Assembly (NCBI GenBank): GCA_049791675.1
Contig: JBARAD010000303.1
Coordinates: 23,265 to 87,264 of the forward strand
Origin: Chryseosolibacter sp049791675
GTDB taxonomy: Bacteria > Bacteroidota > Bacteroidia > Cytophagales > Cyclobacteriaceae
DNA length: 64,000 nt
Reading direction: 5' to 3'
The notes under the pieces were generated by a model. The model had not been told where the DNA came from. It saw nothing but the letters and a program-made list of their open reading frames with translations, and did not search any database. A program made the position numbers and the translations under genes. Positions 51,857 to 62,062 of this stretch are shown here, piece after piece. How positions within the stretch are numbered: position 1 is the first letter of the stretch; every line of letters begins with the position of its first letter.

Positions 51857-54179
51857 TTCCGGCGGATCGTTTGTATTTGTTATAGATAAAAGATGCAGTC
51901 AGCAAGAGCGCCCCAAGAATGATCATGACGACGGTTTTCAATATGGTGCTCATGTCAGACATATCATAGACAAAAAGTTTCAGCAACGTGGCGGCAAACA
52001 ACACGAAGGCAGCAAGCCGGATGTGTTTCTGATCGCGTGACAATCCGAGCACGATGAGAAACAGTGCGTACGCGCCCCACAGAATACTTAATGACAGCTT
52101 GAAACTATTTTCAACGCGCGCCATGTCCAGCCAATGGATCAGTTCGCTGCTCAACAAAGCCAGCACGACGAAATGAAAGAATATACTTTCAGTCTTAACA
52201 AGATCGTACTTCAATGCCTGCTGTCGCGCAAGCCTCCGGTTAAACCACAACAACGGGAGCATCGCCAGCATGGACAGATAACGGATGAGGATGTGGCCAA
52301 AACCACGCTCGTAATGGTTGGCCAGATCCTGTTCGAGAAAGTTGGCGCGAAGCGCGCTCAGATCGAGCAGGCCGGCCGTAATGAAAGTGAACAGCACAAG
52401 TACATTCATGACGATGCACGCGATGGCGAGCAATCCTGTCCGGTATTTCATTTGAAGGAGACACAACGCCGAGGCGAACAGCGCGGAGTAGATAAGCAGC
52501 CAGAGGCCTTTGAAATGCATGAGGCTTTGATTGTACTGATCATATTCAGCGCCCTCCCCGCCCTGCACGGTAATCCTTGATGCAGCATAACGGTTATTCC
52601 AGAAAGCTTCGATCTCTTTGTAGAATCCGCCGTAAAGAACAACCAGGGTCAGCAATGGAATTCCGATCAGGACCAATTGGGGTAAAGGAGAACCCGCTTT
52701 GAAGGCGCTTCCCTCCGGATGCTGTCGGGTGATCCCTGAGATCGTGATGAACGCGATCCCTACCAGCATCGATGTAAGGAATTGCACATTCAGGAAAATA
52801 CTGAAATCAATATTCTGCTCATATGCATAGTAGTAGAAGTCCGGATAGTGGTTGCTCCAGTCATGCAGGAGGCTAAGGAAGGCCAGGATCACGAGCGGAT
52901 AGCTGAGTTTTTCATACGTGGGAAAATGGCGGGACCGACCGATCCAAAAAAGCAACGTCGCCTCTGCCGCCCACACGAGGGTAACCCAATTTCCTTCCAG
53001 TTGTATCGGAACGGCAATTGTCAGGAATACGAGCACCAACCCGGCGGCGAAATAGAAGATGTCGCTGAAGCCATCCTGTTTTTTGTATATGATCACACAG
53101 GCGGCAAAATGCATCAGTGCGGTTATCAGTGTAAATAACCCCAGCCACGTGCTTCCGTTTTCCAGCGTGTCCAGGGTAAGATATCCGTAGCCGAAATAGA
53201 TAAACGAATTCAGCAACATGCAACATACGTCCAACCTGCCCAGCGCTTCTTTCCTGACGAGTTTGTATGCGAGAAATGTTGCGTAGAATATCAGGAAAAA
53301 GATGGTGGAAAAAAGCAAACTCACAGCAGCATGTTCTTCGACGTTGAATGCCATGGCATACCATGAACCGAATGTTAACCACGTCAGTGCAAAGGCAAGA
53401 TAGTAGAGCCGTTTCCAGTATTTTCTGAAAGCGAGGAACAGAATGCCTGTGTTAATGATGCTGATATAGGAAAATAATATCACAACCTGTCCTTTTCCCT
53501 CGCTCAGCAGGAATGGCACGGCGTAAGCGCCCACCAGGCCGATGACGCCAATAACCTCCAGGTTGTATTGCAGGGAAGCCAGTACCGTGAATACGGTAAA
53601 CAATACCATCAGCGCAAAAGCGAGCGCCTGGGGAATCAGGCCGTAGAAATCGTAGGCCGCATAGGTAATGAAATACAGCACCGCCATGCCACCGCTCAAT
53701 AATACCGCGCTGAAACCGGCGTGACTTTTTTTCAACCGGAAAGCGATACCGATCAGGACGATGCCGGCGAGGTACCCCAGTATCATCCGCGTTAACGGAT
53801 TGATGAGCTCATGGTCAATGGAGTACTTCGCGCCAAATCCGATGCCGACCACGAGCACAACAATGCCTACTTTGTTGAGCAGGTTCGTTCCGATAAACTC
53901 CTCCCAGGGAGTTTTAGTCTTCTGTCCGGGGGGCGTGTAAGTACTCCCTGACGGGGTGCTTGCGGGTGCAGGTACTGGTGTTTCGGTTATCCGCACTGGT
54001 TTCGCCGGGATAGGGGCGGGAGGAATTTCAGTGAGCGTTACAGGCGTGGCGTCGGCCATCTTTAATGACTGGAGTTCCTGGTGAAGCTTCTGAATTTCAT
54101 CCTGAAAAACCGCTTGCTGCCGCATGAGCTGTTCAAGCCTTGTGAAAAGCTCCCCAATGACCTTGTCCTTGTTTTCCAT
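51843..54179 (-). CDS. DUF2339 polytopic membrane protein
   Basis: A 778-residue protein with a short N-terminal coiled coil (VIGELFTRLEQLMRQQAVFQ), a Pro-rich linker (about 45-85), the conserved WEEFIGTNLLNKVGIVVLVVGIGFGAKYSIDHELINP entry (described by position 94-129) and then some twenty membrane segments, with the short ALTWLTFGSWYAMAF and LVWAAEATLLFWIGRSR motifs. A Tyr-rich extracytoplasmic loop lies around 530-575. It belongs to DUF2339, a membrane family of unknown function; it probably acts with the DUF3999 partner. Confidence 0.87.
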   Translation of the reverse strand: MENKDKVIGELFTRLEQLMRQQAVFQDEIQKLHQELQSLKMADATPVTLTEIPPAPIPAKPVRITETPVPAPASTPSGSTYTPPGQKTKTPWEEFIGTNLLNKVGIVVLVVGIGFGAKYSIDHELINPLTRMILGYLAGIVLIGIAFRLKKSHAGFSAVLLSGGMAVLYFITYAAYDFYGLIPQALAFALMVLFTVFTVLASLQYNLEVIGVIGLVGAYAVPFLLSEGKGQVVILFSYISIINTGILFLAFRKYWKRLYYLAFALTWLTFGSWYAMAFNVEEHAAVSLLFSTIFFLIFYATFLAYKLVRKEALGRLDVCCMLLNSFIYFGYGYLTLDTLENGSTWLGLFTLITALMHFAACVIIYKKQDGFSDIFYFAAGLVLVFLTIAVPIQLEGNWVTLVWAAEATLLFWIGRSRHFPTYEKLSYPLVILAFLSLLHDWSNHYPDFYYYAYEQNIDFSIFLNVQFLTSMLVGIAFITISGITRQHPEGSAFKAGSPLPQLVLIGIPLLTLVVLYGGFYKEIEAFWNNRYAASRITVQGGEGAEYDQYNQSLMHFKGLWLLIYSALFASALCLLQMKYRTGLLAIACIVMNVLVLFTFITAGLLDLSALRANFLEQDLANHYERGFGHILIRYLSMLAMLPLLWFNRRLARQQALKYDLVKTESIFFHFVVLALLSSELIHWLDMARVENSFKLSLSILWGAYALFLIVLGLSRDQKHIRLAAFVLFAATLLKLFVYDMSDMSTILKTVVMIILGALLLTASFIYNKYKRSAGNETQ

Positions 54180-54281
54180 GAAAGTGGGTAATGGGTAAAA
54201 TTATTCAATTATCCGGTGAATTGCGAAAATGACCCCTAGACCCCTAAATCCCCTGAAAGGGACTTGTTGACTCCTGCGGAG

Positions 54282-56783
54282 TCAGACGGGGTCGACGTCG
54301 GTGATGATGCGTGCGTTGCGGAATGCTTTTTCGGAAGACAACGTGTTGATACTGTTTTGAATATGATTTTTAATCAGGGTGAGGTCGCTCTTGCCGCGGA
54401 AGATCTTTAGCAGAATTGACATGAGGTACTGGTTGCGGATCTTGGCGACCATCGGCTCGCCGGGACCCATGATCTTTACCGAAGGGATCTCGTGCCGGAG
54501 TTGCCCGGCGAGTTTCTGAGCGGCTTCCCGACACACCTTTTTGTCTGCATGCTTGATGACAATCTCAATCAGCCGCGTGAACGGAGGATAATCGTGCTGA
54601 TGACGATCGAGGATCTCTCTCCCGTAAAATGATTCGTAATCATGCTTCAGAATAAAATTCAGCACTGCATGGTCGGGATTCGATGTTTGAATGACCACCT
54701 GCCCCTGCCGTGCCCTTCTTCCTGCGCGTCCGCTTACCTGCGTGATCAGCTGGTATGCTCTTTCATGCGACCGGAAATCGGGAAAGTGCATCATGCGGTC
54801 GGCGTTAAAGACACCCACGAGGCTTACTTTGTCGAAGTCGAGTCCTTTCGTCACCATTTGTGTTCCTACGAGGATATCAGTCTCACCATTTTCAAATTGT
54901 GAAATGATGGTCTCATAACCAGTTTTCGAGCGGGTTGTATCCAGGTCCATGCGCTGGATCCTTGCATCCGGAAAAAACAGATTTAACTCTTCTTCGAGTT
55001 TCTCCGTGCCATAGCCTACCGTCCGGATGCGCGTCGAGGTACAGGTCGGACATTGCGGTGGAACAGTTTCCTTGTATCCGCAGTAGTGGCAAACGAGCAC
55101 ATGACGGTATTGATGGTAGGTAAGGCTGACGGCACAGTTGACGCATTTCGGTACCCATCCGCAATCCTCACAACTCATCATCGGCGAATAACCCCTCCGG
55201 TTTTGGAAAATGATCACCTGTTCCTTCCTGGATAGCGTTTCTTCAATCTTCAGTAAGAGCAGGCGTGAAAATTCTCCTTTGATGGTCTTCATCCTGCGCT
55301 CATGTGCCATGTTTGCGAGAACCACTTCTGGCAAACTTGCGTCGCCAAAGCGTTTGTCAAGTTTAACGAGGCCGTATTTATTTTGTTTTGCATGAAAATA
55401 CGATTCCACGGAAGGCGTCGCCGAGCCAAGCAGGACTTTTGCATGGTGAAGTTGCGCCAACACCATGGCCACATCACGGGCATGATAACGCGGAGCCGGC
55501 TCCTGTTGCTTGTAAGAGGCGTCATGTTCTTCGTCGACAATGATCAGACCGAGATTGTCAAAAGGAAGGAAGATGGACGAGCGAACACCAATCACGAACT
55601 TGAATTTTCCGCTCAGGATGCCATTCCAGACTTCCACTCGCTCATTGTCGGAAAAGCGCGAATGATAGACACCCATACTGGCGCCGAATATCTTTTTCAG
55701 CCGTTGAACAATTTGTGTTGTCAGGGCAATTTCTGGGAGAAGGTACAAGACCTGCGTGTCGCTTTCAAGCGCTTTTTTGATGAGGTTGATGTATATCTCC
55801 GTTTTACCGCTTCCCGTAATACCGTGCAATAACGTCGCAGTATGCTGCTCGAAACTTTTGATGATCTCATGTTGCACGCGTTCCTGTTGTTCGCTGAGAA
55901 GAATCACAGGTGTTTCTCCTGCTTCCCCGAAACCGAAACGCGGCACAACAGATTCGAATTCCTCAAGGACCTCACTGCGAATGAGCGTGTTGACGGAAGA
56001 CTCCGATAAATCACCGTTCAAGAGATCTTTCTTCGACAGTCCGTTCTTATTGACCTCAGGTGCCTGTAGCACCGGAACCTCCTGAAGATATTTCAGGAGG
56101 ATTGCTTCCTGTTTCGGTTTCGTTGCCAAAGCCTGAAATAAATCCTCCAGGGCGGTGCCCTTATTAAACTTGCTGGTAAGGCGAATTCTTTTTTCGGTTT
56201 TCGGCTTGAATTTCTCTTTTACTTCTTCAAACAGGATGATGGCCTCTTTTCCCGAAAGCGATTTAAGGATGCTGAAAATAAATTTTACGCCCAGGAATTT
56301 CGCGATCTCGGTATAGGTCATCGTTCCCTGCTCCAGCCTTTTCAGGAGCATGACCTCCTTCTCTGAAAAATTGAGTGTGCTCTCATCAAGATCAAAGGCA
56401 GGATGGATCTGCACCATGGACTCACTCGATAACTTCAATCCCGCGGGAAGGGCGGCGTTCATCACTTCGCCCAGCGTGCACAGGTAATAATCCGCCATCC
56501 ATTGAAAAAGCTTCAGCTGAATGTCATTCACCGAAGGAAAATCGTCAAGTAGCTCCAGAATTGATTTGGCCTCAAAATCTTTTGGCGCCTTCTCATGAAG
56601 ATTGTAGATCAGGCCTGTGACAATCTTGCGGTCACCGAACTGGACGATTGCCCGTTGCCCGACCCTTACATCTTCATTCAAGTGGAAAGGGATGCGATAG
56701 GTGAATAATCTTGGAACGGGTACAGGCAACAACAGCTCTGCAAAGAGCGTTTTCCGCGACGCATCGGTTTCAAAAATTTCCAC
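54282..56783 (-). CDS. priA: Primosomal protein N' (replication restart helicase PriA)
   Basis: An 833-residue DNA helicase that reloads the replisome at stalled forks. The N-terminal 3'-DNA-binding domain has LLPVPVPRLFTYRIP, and the helicase core has Walker A HGITGSGKTEIY, DEEHDASYKQQ and VSGRAGR. Between the two helicase lobes a zinc-binding insertion holds eight cysteines in four CxxC pairs (CEDC, CVNC, CHYC, CPTC; about residues 550-590). The start is a GTG at 56783. The gene has no close co-directional neighbour. Confidence 0.95.
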   Translation of the reverse strand: MEIFETDASRKTLFAELLLPVPVPRLFTYRIPFHLNEDVRVGQRAIVQFGDRKIVTGLIYNLHEKAPKDFEAKSILELLDDFPSVNDIQLKLFQWMADYYLCTLGEVMNAALPAGLKLSSESMVQIHPAFDLDESTLNFSEKEVMLLKRLEQGTMTYTEIAKFLGVKFIFSILKSLSGKEAIILFEEVKEKFKPKTEKRIRLTSKFNKGTALEDLFQALATKPKQEAILLKYLQEVPVLQAPEVNKNGLSKKDLLNGDLSESSVNTLIRSEVLEEFESVVPRFGFGEAGETPVILLSEQQERVQHEIIKSFEQHTATLLHGITGSGKTEIYINLIKKALESDTQVLYLLPEIALTTQIVQRLKKIFGASMGVYHSRFSDNERVEVWNGILSGKFKFVIGVRSSIFLPFDNLGLIIVDEEHDASYKQQEPAPRYHARDVAMVLAQLHHAKVLLGSATPSVESYFHAKQNKYGLVKLDKRFGDASLPEVVLANMAHERRMKTIKGEFSRLLLLKIEETLSRKEQVIIFQNRRGYSPMMSCEDCGWVPKCVNCAVSLTYHQYRHVLVCHYCGYKETVPPQCPTCTSTRIRTVGYGTEKLEEELNLFFPDARIQRMDLDTTRSKTGYETIISQFENGETDILVGTQMVTKGLDFDKVSLVGVFNADRMMHFPDFRSHERAYQLITQVSGRAGRRARQGQVVIQTSNPDHAVLNFILKHDYESFYGREILDRHQHDYPPFTRLIEIVIKHADKKVCREAAQKLAGQLRHEIPSVKIMGPGEPMVAKIRNQYLMSILLKIFRGKSDLTLIKNHIQNSINTLSSEKAFRNARIITDVDPV

Positions 56784-56875
56784 CTGCCAAAGTAATGGAA
56801 AAATAAAGGAAGTTAGAAAGCAAAGGCAGCATTTCCACAGAAGTGTCCTTTGGGTCAGCAGTACATGTCACCGGT

Positions 56876-58900
56876 CTATAAGATCTGGCTGAGTGCTTCC
56901 TCCACCGAATGTACCGGGCGCTGGCAGGTTTTGTTGTAACAAACATAGATCGTCAGTTGCCCGCCGGGAGAAGTTTTCCCTTCGAGGAGAGGCAGCTGAC
57001 TTTCATTGTCCGTACCCATTGCAATGAGAAATGGTTGAAATTTCCGGAAAAGTTCTGCGGCTGCAGGCTGACTGTCTTTTCCGACAAAGGCAACTTCCGC
57101 CATACCCTTTTTCATTTCCATAAAGGCAATACCCCAGTTCGACATATAATTGGGCTCAGAAGTGATCAGGTGGCCTAACGAAAAAGTCATGTTTTCAGCC
57201 ATATTCCGCCATGTCTGATCATCAAAGATCACAGACAGGTGATACAGGCTTTGCGCGATCACCGAGTTGGAAGCAGGAATGACATTATCAAAGATCTCCT
57301 TCCTTGCAGCGATCAATTTTTCCGCATCCTGGCGCGCATAATGGAAAAAACCGTCAGTTGAATCGTAAAAGTTTTCGATCGTGTGCTGTGTGAGGGCGCG
57401 GGCGCGGTTGATCCAGTAGGCATCAAATGTTACCTGATATAAAGCAGTGCAGGCCTGTATGACATAGGCGTAATCATCCAGGAATCCTTTTACCTGGGAT
57501 CGTTTGTTCTTATAGGAGCGAAAAAGTGTTAGCCCTTCCGTTAACTCATTTTCGATGAACTGCATATTGCGAAGGGCAGCCTTCAGAAACCTGTCATCCC
57601 CGAGCGCCCGATAGGCATCAACGAGCCCAACAACGGTCATGGCATTCCATGCGGTAATGATCTTGTCGTCGAGTCCGGGCCTGATCCGCTTATCGCGTAC
57701 AGCCAACAGGCGGTCCTTCGCTGCCTGCAGCTTCTCCTTCCATACACCGGAAGTCAGCTGGTGCTTCACCAAAAATGCTTCTTCCTGTTGTACGCGTATG
57801 AGGATATTCTTCTGAGGTTCCCAGTTACCCTCTTCTTTGATCGAATAGTAGTCGATGAACAACGGGGCTTCGGGGCCCAATACTTCCCGTATCTGGTCTG
57901 CGGTCCAGATGTAAAACTTTCCCTCCTCCCCTTCACTGTCAGCATCGAGCGCAGAATAGAACCCACCCTGCCCGTCCATCATTTCGGTCTGAAGCCACTC
58001 GAATGTTTCCCTGATGACAGCCTCAAATTCAGGATCGCCTGTGAGCGCATAACCTTCTGCGTATAGGGTCAGCAGTTGTGCGTTGTCGTAGAGCATCTTC
58101 TCGAAGTGCGGAACAAACCAGTACTGGTCTACGGAATATCGCGCGAAGCCACCTCCGATCTGATCATAGATGCCGCCCATGGCAATTTTTTTCAGCGTGA
58201 GCACCACATGTTCGCGTGCTTCCTCTTTTCCGGTCAGTCTGTAATACCGCATCAGCAGGCGCCAGACAGATGGCATGATGAATTTTGGCGCCTTTTGGAG
58301 ACCGCCCCAGGCCTTGTCAAAAGCAGGCTGCAGCTTTTCAAAAATCGACTCAAGGTCATTCTTCAATTCACTCGAAACCGGTTCCTGCCTGTACCTGTTC
58401 GCATCCTGATTGGCCAGGAGGTTCGTCAATTCTGCTGCAGCGCTTTCCACTTCTTCCCGCCGGTTCACAAATGCGTTGTGCATCCCCCGTATCGCCTGCA
58501 CCCACTGCTCCGGCGGAAAGTAGGTGCCGCCATAAAAAGGTTTCTGGTCAGGCGTTAAGAAAACATTCAACGGCCAGCCACCATTCACGCCCATGGCCTG
58601 CACTGCTTCCATGTATATATGATCAATGTCGGGCCTTTCTTCACGGTCGATCTTGATGCAGACCAGGTGTTCGTTCATGATGCGGGCAATGTCTTCTTTT
58701 TCAAAGACTTCGCGCTCCATAACATGACACCAGTGACAGGAGGAATAACCGATGCTGACAAGAATGGGCTTATCCTCGTTCCTGGCTTTGTTCAGGGCTT
58801 CATCGCCCCATTCGAACCAGTCCACCGGATTGAAAGCATGCTGAAGAAGGTAAGGCGACGCTGCATGGATCAGCCGGTTTGCTTTCTTGGTTTCAATCAT
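56876..58900 (-). CDS. DUF255 thioredoxin-domain protein (YyaL/SPATA20-like)
   Basis: A 674-residue protein. The N-terminal ~160 residues form the thioredoxin-like DUF255 domain (NRLIHAASPYLLQHAFNPVDW, then GYSSCHWCHVMEREVFE), with CHWC as the redox site. The rest is an (alpha/alpha)6-type barrel as in glycosidases and N-acylglucosamine epimerases (GGIYDQIGGGFARYSVD, WNAMTVVGL). The family occurs widely, also in animals, but its reaction is not known. The gene starts 6 bases after the GSCFA gene's stop. Confidence 0.9.
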   Translation of the reverse strand: MIETKKANRLIHAASPYLLQHAFNPVDWFEWGDEALNKARNEDKPILVSIGYSSCHWCHVMEREVFEKEDIARIMNEHLVCIKIDREERPDIDHIYMEAVQAMGVNGGWPLNVFLTPDQKPFYGGTYFPPEQWVQAIRGMHNAFVNRREEVESAAAELTNLLANQDANRYRQEPVSSELKNDLESIFEKLQPAFDKAWGGLQKAPKFIMPSVWRLLMRYYRLTGKEEAREHVVLTLKKIAMGGIYDQIGGGFARYSVDQYWFVPHFEKMLYDNAQLLTLYAEGYALTGDPEFEAVIRETFEWLQTEMMDGQGGFYSALDADSEGEEGKFYIWTADQIREVLGPEAPLFIDYYSIKEEGNWEPQKNILIRVQQEEAFLVKHQLTSGVWKEKLQAAKDRLLAVRDKRIRPGLDDKIITAWNAMTVVGLVDAYRALGDDRFLKAALRNMQFIENELTEGLTLFRSYKNKRSQVKGFLDDYAYVIQACTALYQVTFDAYWINRARALTQHTIENFYDSTDGFFHYARQDAEKLIAARKEIFDNVIPASNSVIAQSLYHLSVIFDDQTWRNMAENMTFSLGHLITSEPNYMSNWGIAFMEMKKGMAEVAFVGKDSQPAAAELFRKFQPFLIAMGTDNESQLPLLEGKTSPGGQLTIYVCYNKTCQRPVHSVEEALSQIL

Positions 58901-58906
58901 GATCTG

Positions 58907-59887
58907 TTATTTTATCAACTGCTGTTTGATGAGCGTAATTTCATTCTCAACATCGGCAATCTCCCGGAATTCCTCCAGTTTATGCAGCGTTTCTTTCAGA
59001 AATTGCTGGTGCGAAGCCGTCTGTGCGTGGAAAGGTCTGTGCGTGAGCGCGGCCGAAATCATCTTCCACTTCTTTACGAATTCATTCAAAGTGGGCGAAA
59101 AATACCGTTCCATAAATTTTTCCCAGATGTAATCTTCCGCTACTGTGGTGGGATGCAACATATCGGCTTTATAAAAACGGTAGTCGCGAAGGTCATCGAG
59201 CATCAACTCATACGCCGGAAAATATTGGACATCTTCACATTGCGCAGCGATGTGGTGGCAGGCTACACGCAGGATGGATTTACTGAGACTGTTAAGTTCA
59301 AGCGTATCCTTAACGTGGCGTACCGGGCTTACTGTAAGAATGATCCTGATCCTGGGATTCAGCACCTTCAGCTGGTCATAAAAAGTCCTGAACGAGGAAA
59401 AAATTTCCGCCGATGACAGCAGCGACTTTATGAAGGCGGCGGACGGCAATTTGTGGCAATTTGCGACGATCTCCCCGGTTTCATTCCGTTTGTAGACCCA
59501 GGCCGTTCCATAGGTCAGCACCATCCAGTCAGCATCCTTTAGAAAATAGTGCGTGGAGCCGATCGTATTTACGATCCTCGCGAAAAGATCCTCTTTCCTG
59601 AGGGCGGAAAACTCCGAGTGAAAATTATAATTAAGAAACACTTCCTGGTGCCGGAGAAAGGTGTGCTCCGGAACCGGCTCATTGAATATACTGTAGCTCA
59701 GAACCTTATGGATGGAATCCGGATTATAGATAACGCCAAAAGGATTGACCAGTGCCGGCAGTTTAAAATTCGCCATCCTGCTGCCGATGGCATCGGCAAA
59801 GCAGGAACCTTGTGTGATCACACCGTTTTTCAGGTGGATCTGTTCTTTGGAGGGGATGACCTTCAGTTCGGTCCGGAATTCTTTCAT
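58907..59887 (-). CDS. GSCFA domain protein
   Basis: A 326-residue protein named for the motif GSCFADAIGSRM near residue 27, where the Ser is the presumed SGNH-hydrolase-type nucleophile. Further motifs are NPFGVIYNPDS, TYGTAWVYK with the catalytic-type Gly/Asn region, LTVSPVRHV and YFPAYELMLDDLRD and DMLHPT, where Asp-x-x-His completes the triad. Such proteins are likely esterases or lipases. It is followed at 6 bases by the DUF255 gene, a linkage that suggests shared transcription. Confidence 0.87.
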   Translation of the reverse strand: MKEFRTELKVIPSKEQIHLKNGVITQGSCFADAIGSRMANFKLPALVNPFGVIYNPDSIHKVLSYSIFNEPVPEHTFLRHQEVFLNYNFHSEFSALRKEDLFARIVNTIGSTHYFLKDADWMVLTYGTAWVYKRNETGEIVANCHKLPSAAFIKSLLSSAEIFSSFRTFYDQLKVLNPRIRIILTVSPVRHVKDTLELNSLSKSILRVACHHIAAQCEDVQYFPAYELMLDDLRDYRFYKADMLHPTTVAEDYIWEKFMERYFSPTLNEFVKKWKMISAALTHRPFHAQTASHQQFLKETLHKLEEFREIADVENEITLIKQQLIK

Positions 59888-60065
59888 CGTTAGTCAGTCA
59901 GTAGTTAAGGCCTGGAACCCGGGGAAAAAAGCACACGACACACACCGTTTCAGCGGTAGGAATTTTCAGCGCTGGCAAATATGTTACCGAGAACATTTGA
60001 AAATTTCGCACTTTTTGAGATACTTTACGCCTGGTTCAAGGAGACGCCCAAATCAAACCCAATTT

Positions 60066-61970
60066 ATGAACAACGACCTTACTGCATTTGAAAAGATCCC
60101 AGTAAAAATTTTCACCACTTCCGAACAGGCTTCACTGTTTGTTGCAGGCCAGATCGCGGCTTTGATCCGCACGAGAGCATTAGAGAAGAGACCATGTGTT
60201 TTAGGACTTGCCACAGGATCGACGCCGACGCGTGTATACGCAGAGTTGGTCCGGATGCATAAAGAGGAAGGCCTGAGTTTCACTAATGTGCATACCTTTA
60301 ATCTCGACGAGTACTATCCTATCAAGCCGGACGCATTACAAAGTTATGTCCGCTTCATGGGCGAACATCTGTTCAACCATATTGATATTCCGAAGGCCAA
60401 TATTCACATTCCGGACGGGACCCTTCCGAAAGAGCAGGTAGCTGATTTTTGCCGCGCCTACGAAAAACAGATCGATGACCTCGGTGGTATCGACATACAG
60501 ATTTTAGGGATCGGCCGTACGGGTCACATCGGATTCAATGAACCCGGATCATCAGAGCGATCGCTCACGAGGCTGGTAACACTGGACCAGCGAACGCGTA
60601 TCGACGCTGCGAGCGACTTCTTCGGAGAAGAAAATGTTCCCCGCAAAGCGATCACGATGGGCGTAGGTTCAATCATGAAAGCGCGTAAAGTCTACATGAT
60701 GGCCTGGGGCGAGGGCAAAGCCGGCGTCATCAAAAAAGCTGTGGAAGGTCCGATCACCGACCAGGTACCTTCTTCCTTCCTGCAGAAACATAATGATTGT
60801 CTTGTCGTGCTTGATGAGGCCGCGTCTTCCGAACTCGTGCGCATTAAAACGCCATGGCTACTGGACAGTATCGACTGGGACGACCGCCTCATCCGCAAGG
60901 CCGTCGTGTGGCTGTGCCAGAAGGTGAAGAAGCCGGTATTGAAACTCACCAACCATGATTATATGGAGAACGGTATGGGTGACGTGATCACGGAACACGG
61001 CTCGGCATACAAAGTAAATATCAAGGTATTTAACGACCTGCAGCATACGATCACAGGATGGCCGGGAGGAAAACCCAATGCGGACGATTCCCACCGTCCA
61101 GAACGCGCTACACCATTCCCGAAAAAGGTTATCATCTTCTCACCGCATCCTGATGATGATGTGATCTCCATGGGGGGAACCTTTATCCGTCTCGTGGACC
61201 AGGGTCATGAGGTGCACGTTGCTTATCAGACCTCCGGAAACATTGCCGTGTTTGATGATGACGCGATCCGTTTTGCCGATTTCGTGCGCGACTTCAATGA
61301 ACAGTTCGGTCTGAGCAAATCGGATGGGGAGAAATTTTATAAGACGATCGTGAAATCCCTGGGAAGCAAGGGTCCGGGACAGGTCGACAGCAAGGAAGTT
61401 TTAACCATCAAAGGCCTTATCCGTCGGGGTGAGGCAAAGGCGGGTGGCCGTTACGTTGGCATCCCTGACGAGCAAATGCATTTCCTTGACATGCCCTTTT
61501 ATGAAACCGGCGCAGTCAAGAAAAAACCTTTGGGTGAGGATGATATCAAGCTCATCATGGATCTGCTGGTGAAGATCAAACCCCATCAGGTGTACGCCGC
61601 GGGTGACCTTTCGGATCCGCATGGAACACACCGGGTCTGCCTTGCGGCGATCTTTGAAGCCGTCAGGCGCCTGAAAAATGAATCCTGGATGAAAGATTGC
61701 TGGGTATGGCTGTACCGCGGCGCATGGCAGGAATGGGACATCGACCAGATTGAAATGGCCGTTCCCCTTTCTCCTGATGAACTTATGCGCAAGCGCAGGG
61801 CTGTTTTCAAACACCAGTCGCAGAAAGACAGTGATATGTTCCCCGGCAGTGACAAACGCGAATTCTGGATGCGGGAAGAAGACCGCAACCACGCTACCGC
61901 GGATGCCTATAACAAGCTGGGACTCGCCGAATACGAGGCGATGGAAGCATTTGTGAGATATAAATTTTAG
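60066..61970 (+). CDS. nagB: Glucosamine-6-phosphate deaminase fused to a PIG-L deacetylase domain
   Basis: A 634-residue two-domain enzyme. Residues ~20-270 are NagB, converting glucosamine-6-phosphate to fructose-6-phosphate and ammonia: GLATGSTPTRVY, FNLDEYYPI with the catalytic Asp, and GIGRTGHIGFNEPGS with the lid His. Residues ~355-610 form a PIG-L/LmbE-type Zn-dependent N-deacetylase domain (IIFSPHPDDDVISMGG, the HPDD metal motif; DLSDPHGTH). Together they could deacetylate a GlcNAc derivative and then deaminate it, a known Bacteroidota architecture. The ATG at 60066 follows a plausible leader; a longer frame starts inside GSCFA's antisense. Confidence 0.93.
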   Translation: MNNDLTAFEKIPVKIFTTSEQASLFVAGQIAALIRTRALEKRPCVLGLATGSTPTRVYAELVRMHKEEGLSFTNVHTFNLDEYYPIKPDALQSYVRFMGEHLFNHIDIPKANIHIPDGTLPKEQVADFCRAYEKQIDDLGGIDIQILGIGRTGHIGFNEPGSSERSLTRLVTLDQRTRIDAASDFFGEENVPRKAITMGVGSIMKARKVYMMAWGEGKAGVIKKAVEGPITDQVPSSFLQKHNDCLVVLDEAASSELVRIKTPWLLDSIDWDDRLIRKAVVWLCQKVKKPVLKLTNHDYMENGMGDVITEHGSAYKVNIKVFNDLQHTITGWPGGKPNADDSHRPERATPFPKKVIIFSPHPDDDVISMGGTFIRLVDQGHEVHVAYQTSGNIAVFDDDAIRFADFVRDFNEQFGLSKSDGEKFYKTIVKSLGSKGPGQVDSKEVLTIKGLIRRGEAKAGGRYVGIPDEQMHFLDMPFYETGAVKKKPLGEDDIKLIMDLLVKIKPHQVYAAGDLSDPHGTHRVCLAAIFEAVRRLKNESWMKDCWVWLYRGAWQEWDIDQIEMAVPLSPDELMRKRRAVFKHQSQKDSDMFPGSDKREFWMREEDRNHATADAYNKLGLAEYEAMEAFVRYKF

Positions 61971-62002
61971 CCGTCAGCTTCACGCTGTTAGCCATTTGCA
62001 GG

Positions 62003-62035
62003 TGCAGGGACGCGACGTATTCCGTCCCTGCATTT
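62003..62035. terminator. Intrinsic terminator between nagB and the TPR gene
   Basis: TGCAGGGACG (62003-62012) and CGTCCCTGCA (62023-62032) form a 10-base perfect stem with a 10-base loop. Only a short TTT follows on the plus strand. It lies between convergent genes and could serve both. Confidence 0.65.
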
Positions 62036-62062
62036 AGCAAACCCTGCCAAAAACCGGCAGCA

